This document shows, one piece after another, positions 11,114-19,793 of a stretch of DNA of 64,000 nucleotides (position 1 is its first letter; every line of letters begins with the position of its first letter). Position numbers and translations under genes: made by a program. Under the pieces are notes generated by a model. It was not told where the DNA came from, did not search any database, and saw nothing but the letters and a program-made list of their open reading frames with translations. The DNA is from Petunia secreta (taxonomy: Eukaryota > Streptophyta > Magnoliopsida > Solanales > Solanaceae): assembly GCA_029990175.1 (NCBI GenBank), contig JARKIP010000010.1, positions 47,610,001 through 47,674,000 on the forward strand. Reading direction: 5' to 3'.

Positions 11114-11614
11114 GTGAACGGTGTGAATTTTGTTGCCGCCAAAAAGTTTGCCAAGCTGTCAATAACAATGGAAAAGAGGACCCGAATAGGAGGCTCGGGC
11201 AAGGAGATTTTTTTTTACGATGATGATTGTGATGTGATGATGTTCCCCCATCATGATGCTTTAGTCATCATGTTAAGGATCAACGATTCAGATATCAACC
11301 TAGTCTTGATTAATCCCGGTAGTTCGGTTAATATTATCAGCTATAGGGATGTTAAGAAAATGTGGTTGAAGGACCAAATTATCCCGAAAGCAACCGTCTT
11401 AACTGGTTTCAACAATTCCACGGAGAAGACGTTGGGCGAGATCACGCTCAATACCTATGCAGAAGGAGTTGTTAAGGAAACAATGTTCCAAGTCATTCCC
11501 GAGGACATGACTTACGATGTGATCCTCGGGAGACCGTGGATTCATTCAATGGAATTCGTCAACTCTTCATTAAGTCATCAAATTCCCAACTCTTTGGGGA
11601 ATTCATTCGATTAA
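11114..11614 (+). pseudogene. gypsy aspartic protease, active-site Asp lost
   Basis: This reads as the retropepsin-like segment of the polyprotein. It includes PHHDALVIMLRI, then INPGSSVNIISYRDVKKMWL, then DVILGRPWIHSMEF. In the family the active-site strand is V(D)PGSS. Here the Asp is Asn, so the protease should be inactive. The ILGRPWIH motif is intact. A stop ends the frame at 11614. Confidence 0.85.
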
Positions 11615-11859
11615 GGGAGAGCAACGAGTAGCTAGGAAATACTATTCAGTTGCATTGAAGAGAAGAATCGGCCCGAGTGGACCGAAGAAATAGCAATCAG
11701 AGCAGCGGGGGTCTAGTGAAGAGAGAGGTTCGGTTTTCCAAACTGATCCCCAAGAAGAAATAGTATAAAAGATCTCGGTATGCATTCAAGAATCTCGGAA
11801 GCAAAAATACGAGGATTCAACTATGAAAGAAACTATCGAAGGATTTTCCATATAGAAAA

Positions 11860-12607
11860 GTGTTTGTTGGCTCAGAGTTGGACCCAGAGTCGAAAAAAGC
11901 CATAATCGAGCTGCTAAATTCCAACAGTGATTGCTTCGCATGGTCCCACGCCGAGTTGGTCGGCATCGATTCAGAGATCATGACCCATAAGCTAAACGTG
12001 GACCCACGCTATACCCCGGTGAAGCAAAAGAAGAGGCCACACGTTGGCGTAAGAAAGAAGGTGATTGAAGATGAAACTAAGAAGTTACAGGAGAATAAAT
12101 TCGTGAGAGAAGTCAAATATCCCAAATGGCTAGCTAACGTTGTAGTCGTGCCAAAAAATAATGGAAAATGGAGGATTTACGTAGATTATACATACTTGAA
12201 CAAAGCTTGTCCTAAAGATTCCTATCCATTGCCTCAAATAGATAGGTTAATAGACTCCACGACTGGACATAAACTATTAACTTTCTTGGACGCCTATTCG
12301 AGATTCAATCAGATCCCTATGGATCCGAAGGACGAAGAGGAGACCTCGTTCATTACAGACCGAGGTACATATTGCTACAAGGTGATGCCCTTTAGGCTAA
12401 AAAATGCGGAGCAACCTACCAAAGGCTGGTATGTCGTATGTTTAAGGATTATATTGGGAAGTCGATGAAAGTATACATGGACGACATGCTGGTAAAATCG
12501 GTTCCAGTGGGAGATCATCTAAATCACCTAAAGGAAGCCTTCGCTGTTCTAAGGCAGTATAATATGAAGCTGAATCCCGAAAAGTGTGCCTTCAGTGTAG
12601 GATGGTG
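11860..12607 (+). pseudogene. gypsy reverse transcriptase, truncated and frameshifted
   Basis: The RT fingers and palm are clear: HKLNVDPRYTPVKQKKR, WLANVVVVPKNNGKWRIYVDYTYLNKACPKD and LTFLDAYSRFNQIPMDP. A single-base loss near 12410 shifts the frame. The active-site YMDD lies in the new frame at 12474-12485 (followed by MLVKS). Homology stops near 12605 after KCAFS, in mid-domain. What follows is unrelated sequence, so the C-terminal half of RT has been lost. Confidence 0.9.
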
Positions 12608-12865
12608 AGTATTGTTACAATCTTAATTCTAGGGTAATTGCTCGAGGTTTCTTTCTTGTTGCTAATATTTCTTCTTGTCTTAGGTTATCCCAACAGGGTG
12701 GTCAACACCGAGCCCAAGAAGAAGAAAATGAGCAAGAAAGGGAATGAAAGAATAAAAAAGATGAAAAAGCTTCTGATACCGACGACTACGTGGCCTTGAT
12801 GGCTAATCTAGTCGGTGACTTGAAGGAACTCAAGTCCTCTAAAGCTTCCAAGCCTTGAACTTTTT
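12608..12865. other. unassigned segment at a rearrangement point
   Basis: Placed between the truncated RT (+) and an inverted RNase H fragment (-). A GTGAGT...CTTAG intron-like stretch (12607-12687) is followed by coding-like sequence on the plus strand, rich in Glu/Lys, ending in MANLVGDLKELKSSKASKP. I do not recognise it. Confidence 0.35.
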
Positions 12866-13296
12866 GAGTTGGTCGCCCCATCAGTGTAAAGTTTCCAGAC
12901 CTCCGAGGTTGTCTCTTTAGATATTAAATTCTCCGTTTCAGCCTCGGGAAGAATACTAAAGTCAGACACGAAATCCGCTAAGACTTAGGATTTTATAGCT
13001 GTTCGTGGTTGATAGGTAATGTCATATTCACTTAGTACTACTGCCCATTTGGATAGCCTCCTCGATAACTCTTCTTTGTGCAATATGCTTCTAAAGGAAA
13101 ATGTGGTAATTACGTCTATTGGATGAAATTTTAAATAAGGCCATAGTTTCCGAGCAGTAACAACTAAGGCGAGTTCCAACTTTTCAAGATGTGGGTACCT
13201 GGTTTCGGCGTCGAGGAGTGTTTTGCTTGCATAATAAATGGATTGTTGCCTGCCATCTTTCTCTCGAACCAACAAAGACTCACTGTCTCTCGAGCC
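12866..13296 (-). pseudogene. inverted gypsy RNase H fragment
   Basis: On the minus strand, upstream to downstream, this reads LLVREKDGRQQSIYYASKTLL, DAETRYPHLEKLELALVV, ILHKEELSRRLSKWAVVLSE and YDITYQPRTAIKS. After one stop codon it continues VLADFVSDFSILPEA and VWKLYTDGATNSK. This is the Ty3 RNase H followed by the start of the second, archaeal-type RNase H (TDGA) typical of the Tat lineage. It is opposite in strand to the RT just to its left, so the host element has been rearranged here. The right edge is the LTR of the next element. Confidence 0.85.
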
Positions 13297-14143
13297 TGAT
13301 GCAATACGAACCAGGCTCACCTGTTCGATTCATCAAGCAAGTCCACCGAGGAGTCACATGGCGCCCACGATCAAAGTGTGGCCGGAATGAAGATACCGAA
13401 GACTGCCTCACCGAGCAGCAACGATGGAAATCCACCGAGCAGACAACAAGTGACTGTGACCGTTGCTGACACTGACTTCGGAGTTGTGAGACCGAGGACA
13501 ACTTATGGAAACTCAACGATCAAGCTCGAGCCCGAAGCTGAAGGCAACCGAACCAAGGAAGAACGACGCCGATCAAAGAATCGATCGAAGGGCTACAAAT
13601 GTGTCCGAGGCAGGAGAGCGTTCGATTCCAAATGTGACCGAGGCAAACAAGCGACCGAATCCAATGTGTTCGGGCTGAGCTGCCGAACACATAAGCTACT
13701 CCAGCCCTGCGTGGCTTTATCTCATTGGTCGCCTGTGACCACTTTACTATTTTGCCCCTTTTATTGTCTATATAAACTCCTAGCATAGCTCATTAGGAGG
13801 GAGTTTTTAGTTGATATTGAATTGAGAGAATAGAGATAGAATTGGCCGAGCCATTCTTGTTTGAAGCCCGAGGCTTCGTGTATGCCTTCTATGGCTTGGA
13901 ACCGAAATGGATTTCATCACTAGTATGAATCCTTGTTAGGTTCAAGTTTCATTTTCTCCCTTGGATAATCAATCAATGTTTTGACTGTGATTATCCATTC
14001 TTTCTTCTATTTATGTTCTCCCCCTTCCCCGATTTCTTGTTATCTTCGTTTCTTACTGCTTCCGCATCTTTACTTCGTCGTTTCCGCGTCTTGTTTGTTG
14101 TCTCCGATTGCAAGGTGTAAACCCACAGTTTTGCATTGCATCA
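13297..14143 (+). repeat. 5' LTR of the pol-less element
   Basis: Near-identical to 18218-19064. Differences I see: A/G in ACCGAGG(A/G)GTCAC near the start, A/C in CTATTT(A/C)TGTTC, and A/G in ACCCAC(A/G)GTTTTG near the end. Short ORFs inside are present in both LTRs and are LTR sequence, not genes. Confidence 0.95.
13768..13777 (+). promoter_or_regulatory. LTR TATA box
   Basis: CTATATAAAC, the likely core promoter of the 5' LTR. The same box is at 18689-18698 in the 3' LTR. Confidence 0.6.
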
Positions 14144-14146
14144 GTT

Positions 14147-14158
14147 TGGTATCAGAGC
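14147..14158 (+). other. primer-binding site, initiator tRNA-Met
   Basis: TGGTATCAGAGC, three bases after the LTR end. This is the usual complement to the 3' end of plant initiator tRNA-Met. Confidence 0.9.
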
Positions 14159-15341
14159 AAGATTTGGATTTCGTTCCTACGAATCCACGTTCCTTGTTCA
14201 TCTTATCTTTAATTTTCTGTCTGTTCTTATTTTACAAAAAAAAAAAAAAAAAAAAGTAAAAAGAAGAAAATTCAAATATTTGTGTTGACTGATTGATTGT
14301 TGGATTAAACAGTCATATATTTGGATTCACCACTGTCTTAGGATCAATTTGGATACCCGACGCACATCGTTTGTAACTAGGGTTTTTCCTTCAATTTTTG
14401 GACTGTTCTTGACGTGGTGAAGTTGAAAATCGAACCCCAGTTGTGTTTGGTGTTTATCGATGAAAACTGGAGGTTGTTGAGGTATTTGGGTCGATTTTGT
14501 GCTTAAAATCGAAGTTCCACTGCTTGTAGACACTGTCCGTACGCCAGAAGCTTGTTGACATTGTTGACAGTGTACGGGCGACGTGAGCTGTGTTCTTAGC
14601 TTCGCTTGGAACTGGAGTGATCTCCGACGTTGTAAAACCGGAGACGACCCAAATCTTGAGCTTAATCTGTTGTTAGTGGACTGTGAACGAATCTTGATAC
14701 TGTCCGTACACCGGAGTAAAAGTTCACTGTTCCATTGAAGAAGAAAGGGGTAAATTGTCAAAATCTAAAACCCCAGGTGAAAAGTTGTCGGCTAGAAAAG
14801 GGAAAGTGGATAAGGTTGAACCCTATCTGTACCGAGGAGGAAACACTTGTACCGAGGTCACGTGTTCGGAAAATTCCGAAGCGGAACCGAGGAGGAGGTA
14901 GATTCTCTTAGGATTTCACTTTTCTTGTGTCCGAATATTCTCGATAGTGGATCTCTGGAGTAATCCTTTCTACTCGAGGTCGTACTATCGAATCTGAGCT
15001 TATAAGAACTCGTGCGTGGGGTGACCGAAGTCCAATTTCGTAGATAATTCTTTGACTCCCCGTGCGCAGTTAAATAGCTACCGTTCCATCGAGTCATATA
15101 AACTCCTCCGAACCTAAGCTTGGAAAGTACTAGTTGTGATTTATCACTTCGGTTTCCTAACAAGGAGGCAAGGCCAACTTGAGTGGAAAAAGGCTAAGTG
15201 GTGAGAACAATAGAGTGAGGTCACAAAAGCCAACGACCTTGAGTGTAAACACGAGTGGAAAGAAAATTGAGCGAACATTACTCGAGTGATACACGTGAGG
15301 GAGTGAACTTGTGAGGTCTTTTACTGTTGTTTGTTGCAGCT
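14159..15341 (+). other. long leader of the pol-less element
   Basis: A leader of about 1.2 kb before the ORF. It contains an A-run (14237-14255) and two copies of ACTGTCCGTAC (about 14529 and 14698). The inverted partner GACAGTGTACGGGCG follows the first copy and could form a hairpin. A TTGTTTGTTGCAG acceptor-like sequence ends two bases before the ATG at 15342, so a spliced leader is possible. I see no gene in it. Confidence 0.6.
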
Positions 15342-18122
15342 ATGTCTTCGGATGATGGTAGCTACGGAGGGTATGATTCGTGTGGAGATGATGGAGACTA
15401 TGGTTCCTACGGAGGTGATGATCGTTATAATGACACCGGGGACTATGGCTCTTACGAGGACGAAGCAGGTCACTATGGTGAATACGAAGACGAAGAAGAC
15501 TACGAAGCCTGTGAAGATGAACGAGAAGAATCTTTTGCTTCGGGTCAGGAATACGAAGGTAGTGACGCTTCGAGGTACGATGACTCTACTTACTCTCATT
15601 GTGATGACCTTGAATATGATGAATGTGACATCGAGGAAGTCGATGACGAAGTTGACCGAGCAAACTATTTGATGTCTTCTTCCGTCGGTGTCTCGTGTGG
15701 AGCACAAGAGAGTGGTAGAACTCCTTCCTTCGGGATAGGAGGTGGTGGAGGTTGTTCCATGGGAGGAGGAAGATTTGCAACTTATAGTCGTGGCACACGA
15801 TTCAATGCTTCCAAGTCCTATGGAAAGGGTGGCTCGAGGAGCGCTGGTGGTTATGGACCCGAGGAGGGTAGAGGAGGTTTCTACCGAACACCTTCTTCGA
15901 GGAGAAATTCTCACGGGTTCCATGCTAAAACTCCTTCCTCGACTTTCAACAAAACTTCTAATGTTGGAAGATTGAAAGGAAGTGAGAGTTACTCTAGTGG
16001 TGCTACCACTAATGGAGGAATAAGGAGAACCCACGGAATGGGTAGAAGTAGGTTCGCTGTTGAGGTGAATGGTTATGGAGGAAATTTGCTCAAGGTTGGA
16101 GGTACCGATGTCAATTGCATTGGCGCTTATTTGATACGGATCCTAAAAATACCATGCTATAAATTGAAGCATCCTTATACATATAAGGGAGTGAGTGTTT
16201 CGTATGAGGCTCGAGTACTCATATCTCATGGAGATTATAGAGAATATGTTTGGTGCGATGTGTATTCCATGCCCGATCTTGATGTTTGGCTGGGAGATCC
16301 ATGGGTGCACAGCAAGCAGATGCTATATCTCGATGAGAGGGATGTGTACCTTGTGTACAACAGAGAACTACAAATGGCTTATACGTTTACACCTCACGGG
16401 TTGAAGGGAAAGATGTCCATTAGTGCATATACCTCGATTTTACAGATGAGAAAAGAGCGAGAACTCCAATCCAGGATCGAAAGAGTGCCATCGAGGAGTC
16501 CTACGATCACAAGGAACAGTGGGAAAAGTGCAAGAAAAGAACCGACCGAAGTCAATACTGTGAACCCGAAGCCACAAACTTTGAAGTTAAGTGGTTCCCC
16601 GATAACTGAAGAGGAGACCTCGGTTGATGAGTCTTCGAGTCCTAGACTTCGGGTCGATGTTAAAGGTCCACCTACTCCAGCTATGGGTATTCTTGGCCCC
16701 CGACCAAACTCACCCGAATATGAGAGACAAAAGATCGAGAGGAGTAAGGGAGTGACCGATGACAACTCTCGAGAGGAAAAAGGAGAGGCTGTGAAGAGTG
16801 ATGTGAGTGAGTTGTCACCACCCAAACCCACACCTGCCCTTGAAAGAAAAATGAGGGAAAAGAAAGAGGGAAAAAGAATCGATGAGAGTGAGGACACCCC
16901 TTATTCTAACATTAACCTCTTATCTTCTCCTTCTACTTGTTCGAAATCTTGTGCAGGAACTCTTGGAGGCAAACCGATGGAGCCTCAACCATTTGCCGAA
17001 GCAAATAGGCAAGGTGAAGAAAATCTTTCATGTGAGCTCCACGGAGAAGAAACTACTCGTGAGACTTCGGAAACAGTGAGAGAAACCGAAGGTCACTCCA
17101 AGGTAAGTGTTCGATTTCCTTCCCGTGAGCATGATACTTCCTTGTCTTGTGAAATTGTATGTGAAAACTCTATGCTAGTTGATGATTTGTATGATTACAA
17201 TGTGTTTGCAACTAGTGTAGATTCAAATGGTCAACTTGTGAGTGAATGTGAACCACTAGTTGAGAGAATTGATATGCCACATCATGATGTGAGCTCGATC
17301 TTCATCGAATCTCTCTTTAGTGATGAAGTTGTAGTTGACCTTACTTGTGACCCTTGTTATGACACACCACCAATCTTTGATAAAGGGAAAAATGAGTTGT
17401 TTGATCATACCCTTGTTGAAATTATTGCCTATGGTGGATCTGTGTGTTGTAGTGAGGAAGATGATACCCTTGAGGAGTCCTTAGTTGATGAGTTGGATCG
17501 GATTATATTCGATGACTCCTCAAGTGTGGTCGATGACCTGGGTTCGGATGCACCTTTGATGGGCAGTGGACTTATTTTCACTAACCCTCTGTTCGAAGGA
17601 GATGGTGATGAGCATCCGACTCGAGGAGAACCACCTCGGTTTGAAAGGCTTAACCCCGTAGATAACCCATTATTTGAGACCTTCTTTGGAAGTCTGTCTA
17701 AAGAGAAGGGTTGTCTTGGAGTTCATTTGGGAGGTGAAAAGCTACCTCTTGGTGTGAATAAGATTGCTTTTAAGAAGGGGAGTGGAGTATTCGATGTCGG
17801 TTGTCGAGTCAATCATTTTACTTACTCCATTCCACATGTTGATCACACCTCGAGTATAGTGCATACCGAAGTCTATAAGCCCCATGGTGATAAAAGTGAA
17901 TTTAGGGCTCGGTATTATGACCACGAGTTTAGAGGTAATAGGGCCTTTGATCGTCACATCTTTCATATAAAGTGTCCTATTGATCTCTTCGTGTACTCAT
18001 GTGTTCGTTACAGTTCCTACTTGAGCCAAGAACTTGTTGTTTCCTTCGGAGACATAGGCTGTTTGATCATTATTGATGCTTGGCTCTACCATAAGAGTGT
18101 GTTTTCCACTCGTAAATACTAA
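15342..18122 (+). CDS. 926-aa intact ORF of the pol-less LTR element (gag/protease-like)
   Basis: The protein starts at the ATG at 15342 (MSSDDGSYGGYDS). Residues about 1-110 are extremely acidic and Gly/Tyr/Ser-rich. About 130-200 is Gly-rich, with GIGGGGGCSMGGG, and basic. Residues about 230-360 resemble the retroviral-type protease segment of Ty3 elements: CDVYSMPDLDVWLGDPWVHS matches the family's CDV-P(M)-LLGRPW region, and the later LDERDVYLVYN also fits. No D-S/T-G active site is seen, so cleavage activity is doubtful. The middle (about 370-600) is charged and low in complexity. The rest is acidic with FDD/FTNPLF repeats and a late stretch recalling gypsy polyproteins. No CCHC knuckle or pol domain. 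It lies between PBS and PPT. Staying open suggests youth or selection in trans. Confidence 0.8.
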   Translation: MSSDDGSYGGYDSCGDDGDYGSYGGDDRYNDTGDYGSYEDEAGHYGEYEDEEDYEACEDEREESFASGQEYEGSDASRYDDSTYSHCDDLEYDECDIEEVDDEVDRANYLMSSSVGVSCGAQESGRTPSFGIGGGGGCSMGGGRFATYSRGTRFNASKSYGKGGSRSAGGYGPEEGRGGFYRTPSSRRNSHGFHAKTPSSTFNKTSNVGRLKGSESYSSGATTNGGIRRTHGMGRSRFAVEVNGYGGNLLKVGGTDVNCIGAYLIRILKIPCYKLKHPYTYKGVSVSYEARVLISHGDYREYVWCDVYSMPDLDVWLGDPWVHSKQMLYLDERDVYLVYNRELQMAYTFTPHGLKGKMSISAYTSILQMRKERELQSRIERVPSRSPTITRNSGKSARKEPTEVNTVNPKPQTLKLSGSPITEEETSVDESSSPRLRVDVKGPPTPAMGILGPRPNSPEYERQKIERSKGVTDDNSREEKGEAVKSDVSELSPPKPTPALERKMREKKEGKRIDESEDTPYSNINLLSSPSTCSKSCAGTLGGKPMEPQPFAEANRQGEENLSCELHGEETTRETSETVRETEGHSKVSVRFPSREHDTSLSCEIVCENSMLVDDLYDYNVFATSVDSNGQLVSECEPLVERIDMPHHDVSSIFIESLFSDEVVVDLTCDPCYDTPPIFDKGKNELFDHTLVEIIAYGGSVCCSEEDDTLEESLVDELDRIIFDDSSSVVDDLGSDAPLMGSGLIFTNPLFEGDGDEHPTRGEPPRFERLNPVDNPLFETFFGSLSKEKGCLGVHLGGEKLPLGVNKIAFKKGSGVFDVGCRVNHFTYSIPHVDHTSSIVHTEVYKPHGDKSEFRARYYDHEFRGNRAFDRHIFHIKCPIDLFVYSCVRYSSYLSQELVVSFGDIGCLIIIDAWLYHKSVFSTRKY

Positions 18123-18202
18123 CCTACTTTCGAAGTAGGAAGCTTTGTTTGTCTTTGCCTTGTTGCAGGTCTTGCCGGTTTGATTTCGAGGACGAAATCC
18201 TT

Positions 18203-18217
18203 TCAAGAAGGGGAGGA
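18203..18217 (+). other. polypurine tract of the pol-less element
   Basis: CAAGAAGGGGAGGA immediately before the 3' LTR (TGATGC...). This is the normal position for second-strand priming. Confidence 0.85.
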
Positions 18218-19064
18218 TGATGCAATACGAACCAGGCTCACCTGTTCGATTCATCAAGCAAGTCCACCGAGGGGTCACATGGCGCCCACGATCAAAGTGT
18301 GGCCGGAATGAAGATACCGAAGACTGCCTCACCGAGCAGCAACGATGGAAATCCACCGAGCAGACAACAAGTGACTGTGACCGTTGCTGACACTGACTTC
18401 GGAGTTGTGAGACCGAGGACAACTTATGGAAACTCAACGATCAAGCTCGAGCCCGAAGCTGAAGGCAACCGAACCAAGGAAGAACGACGCCGATCAAAGA
18501 ATCGATCGAAGGGCTACAAATGTGTCCGAGGCAGGAGAGCGTTCGATTCCAAATGTGACCGAGGCAAACAAGCGACCGAATCCAATGTGTTCGGGCTGAG
18601 CTGCCGAACACATAAGCTACTCCAGCCCTGCGTGGCTTTATCTCATTGGTCGCCTGTGACCACTTTACTATTTTGCCCCTTTTATTGTCTATATAAACTC
18701 CTAGCATAGCTCATTAGGAGGGAGTTTTTAGTTGATATTGAATTGAGAGAATAGAGATAGAATTGGCCGAGCCATTCTTGTTTGAAGCCCGAGGCTTCGT
18801 GTATGCCTTCTATGGCTTGGAACCGAAATGGATTTCATCACTAGTATGAATCCTTGTTAGGTTCAAGTTTCATTTTCTCCCTTGGATAATCAATCAATGT
18901 TTTGACTGTGATTATCCATTCTTTCTTCTATTTCTGTTCTCCCCCTTCCCCGATTTCTTGTTATCTTCGTTTCTTACTGCTTCCGCATCTTTACTTCGTC
19001 GTTTCCGCGTCTTGTTTGTTGTCTCCGATTGCAAGGTGTAAACCCACGGTTTTGCATTGCATCA
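18218..19064 (+). repeat. 3' LTR of the pol-less element
   Basis: Same length as the 5' LTR and nearly identical to it. Ends GCATTGCATCA. The sequence to its right (CCGTGCC...) does not repeat the sequence left of the 5' LTR. Confidence 0.95.
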
Positions 19065-19793
19065 CCGTGCCTCTTGCACACCCAATTATTACTAGCAGCC
19101 ATGTCTATCCAAGATCTAATAGGATGCTTGCGGGCTTTGATTATAGCTTTGACCCAGTCAGAAAATCTTCAGGAGGAACAATGGCAACCTTGTTGGCTGC
19201 GAATGAGAAACGAATCACAAAACAAATCAAAAAAAGGAAAGAAGAAAAGATGAAAACCGAAGGGATTAAAAGCAGCAAAACACTTACACTTTGTATTCCA
19301 CTTCTCCGGAAAATTAGGCTCGGCAAATAGGTAGCTAGTCTCCAAGAGAATGTAGTAGTCACACCAACCTCGGCCCCCATGATACTCACTCTTCGTGAGA
19401 ATTGAGTATTTTCCTCGGTTGTTCAAGGAAACAACCCCAGTCTTATGGAAGTATGGGTAGAAAAGATAAATGAGATGCTGAAAAGTAAAAAGTACCTTGG
19501 CTCTACAGCTCAACCAATTTAAATATTGAACGACCCTCCAAACCCCGAGGCCAAGCTGAGCTAGACAAAGATTATATGTCCGACAAAATTCATCGATCAA
19601 TTTATGAACAGGAAGTGAGAACCCGATGGTGAACGAATAAGTATATGCGAATGATAGTCCTTCTACATGATAACAACACCTGTTGTTCGGGGCGGGAACA
19701 ACAATTTTGACCTTGGACCCCCATCGACAATCTGTCCTAATTAAGTCCACGAGGTCTTGAGTAATCAACGAGGGAGTGGTTTGTACTGGCACG
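19065..19793 (-). pseudogene. antisense ORF of the Tat element, downstream half (Transposase_28-like)
   Basis: On the minus strand from 19793 to about 19169 the frame is open, reading VPVQTTPSLITQDLVDLI, SFTIGFSLPVHKLIDEF and LGLGVWRVVQYLNWLSC. It resembles the 'putative gypsy type transposon' domain (PF04195), which lies antisense near the 3' end in Tat-group elements. Its upstream half continues at 34239-34646, across the Ogre-like insertion. Joining at the GCACG duplication keeps the frame open, though I did not test the whole length. The segment 19065-19168 also belongs to the host element. Function is unknown. Confidence 0.7.

Larger units (their letters stand above)
13297..19064 (+). 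mobile_element. non-autonomous Ty3-type LTR element without pol, recent
   Basis: Two 847-bp LTRs (13297-14143 and 18218-19064) begin TGATGCAAT and end ATTGCATCA, a perfect 9-bp inverted terminus. I count only about three substitutions between them, so the insertion is recent. A primer-binding site matching initiator tRNA-Met (TGGTATCAGAGC) lies at 14147-14158, and a polypurine tract (AAGAAGGGGAGGA) ends at 18217. The interior holds one long ORF, with no RT, RNase H or integrase. The flanks do not show a matching 5-bp duplication (GAGCC left, CCGTG right). Enzymes must come from another element. Confidence 0.92.

Noticed and set aside
13378..13788. 136-codon ORF that appears again at 18299-18709
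   Set aside because: It recurs because both copies are LTRs. The LTR is untranslated and the frame shows no domain.
14237..14255. A-run considered as a LINE or processed-gene tail
   Set aside because: It sits inside the leader of the pol-less element, with no TSD or upstream coding remnant.
15321..16034. 237-codon minus-strand frame opposite the long ORF
   Set aside because: It is the antisense shadow of the acidic Gly/Tyr-rich start of the 926-codon ORF.
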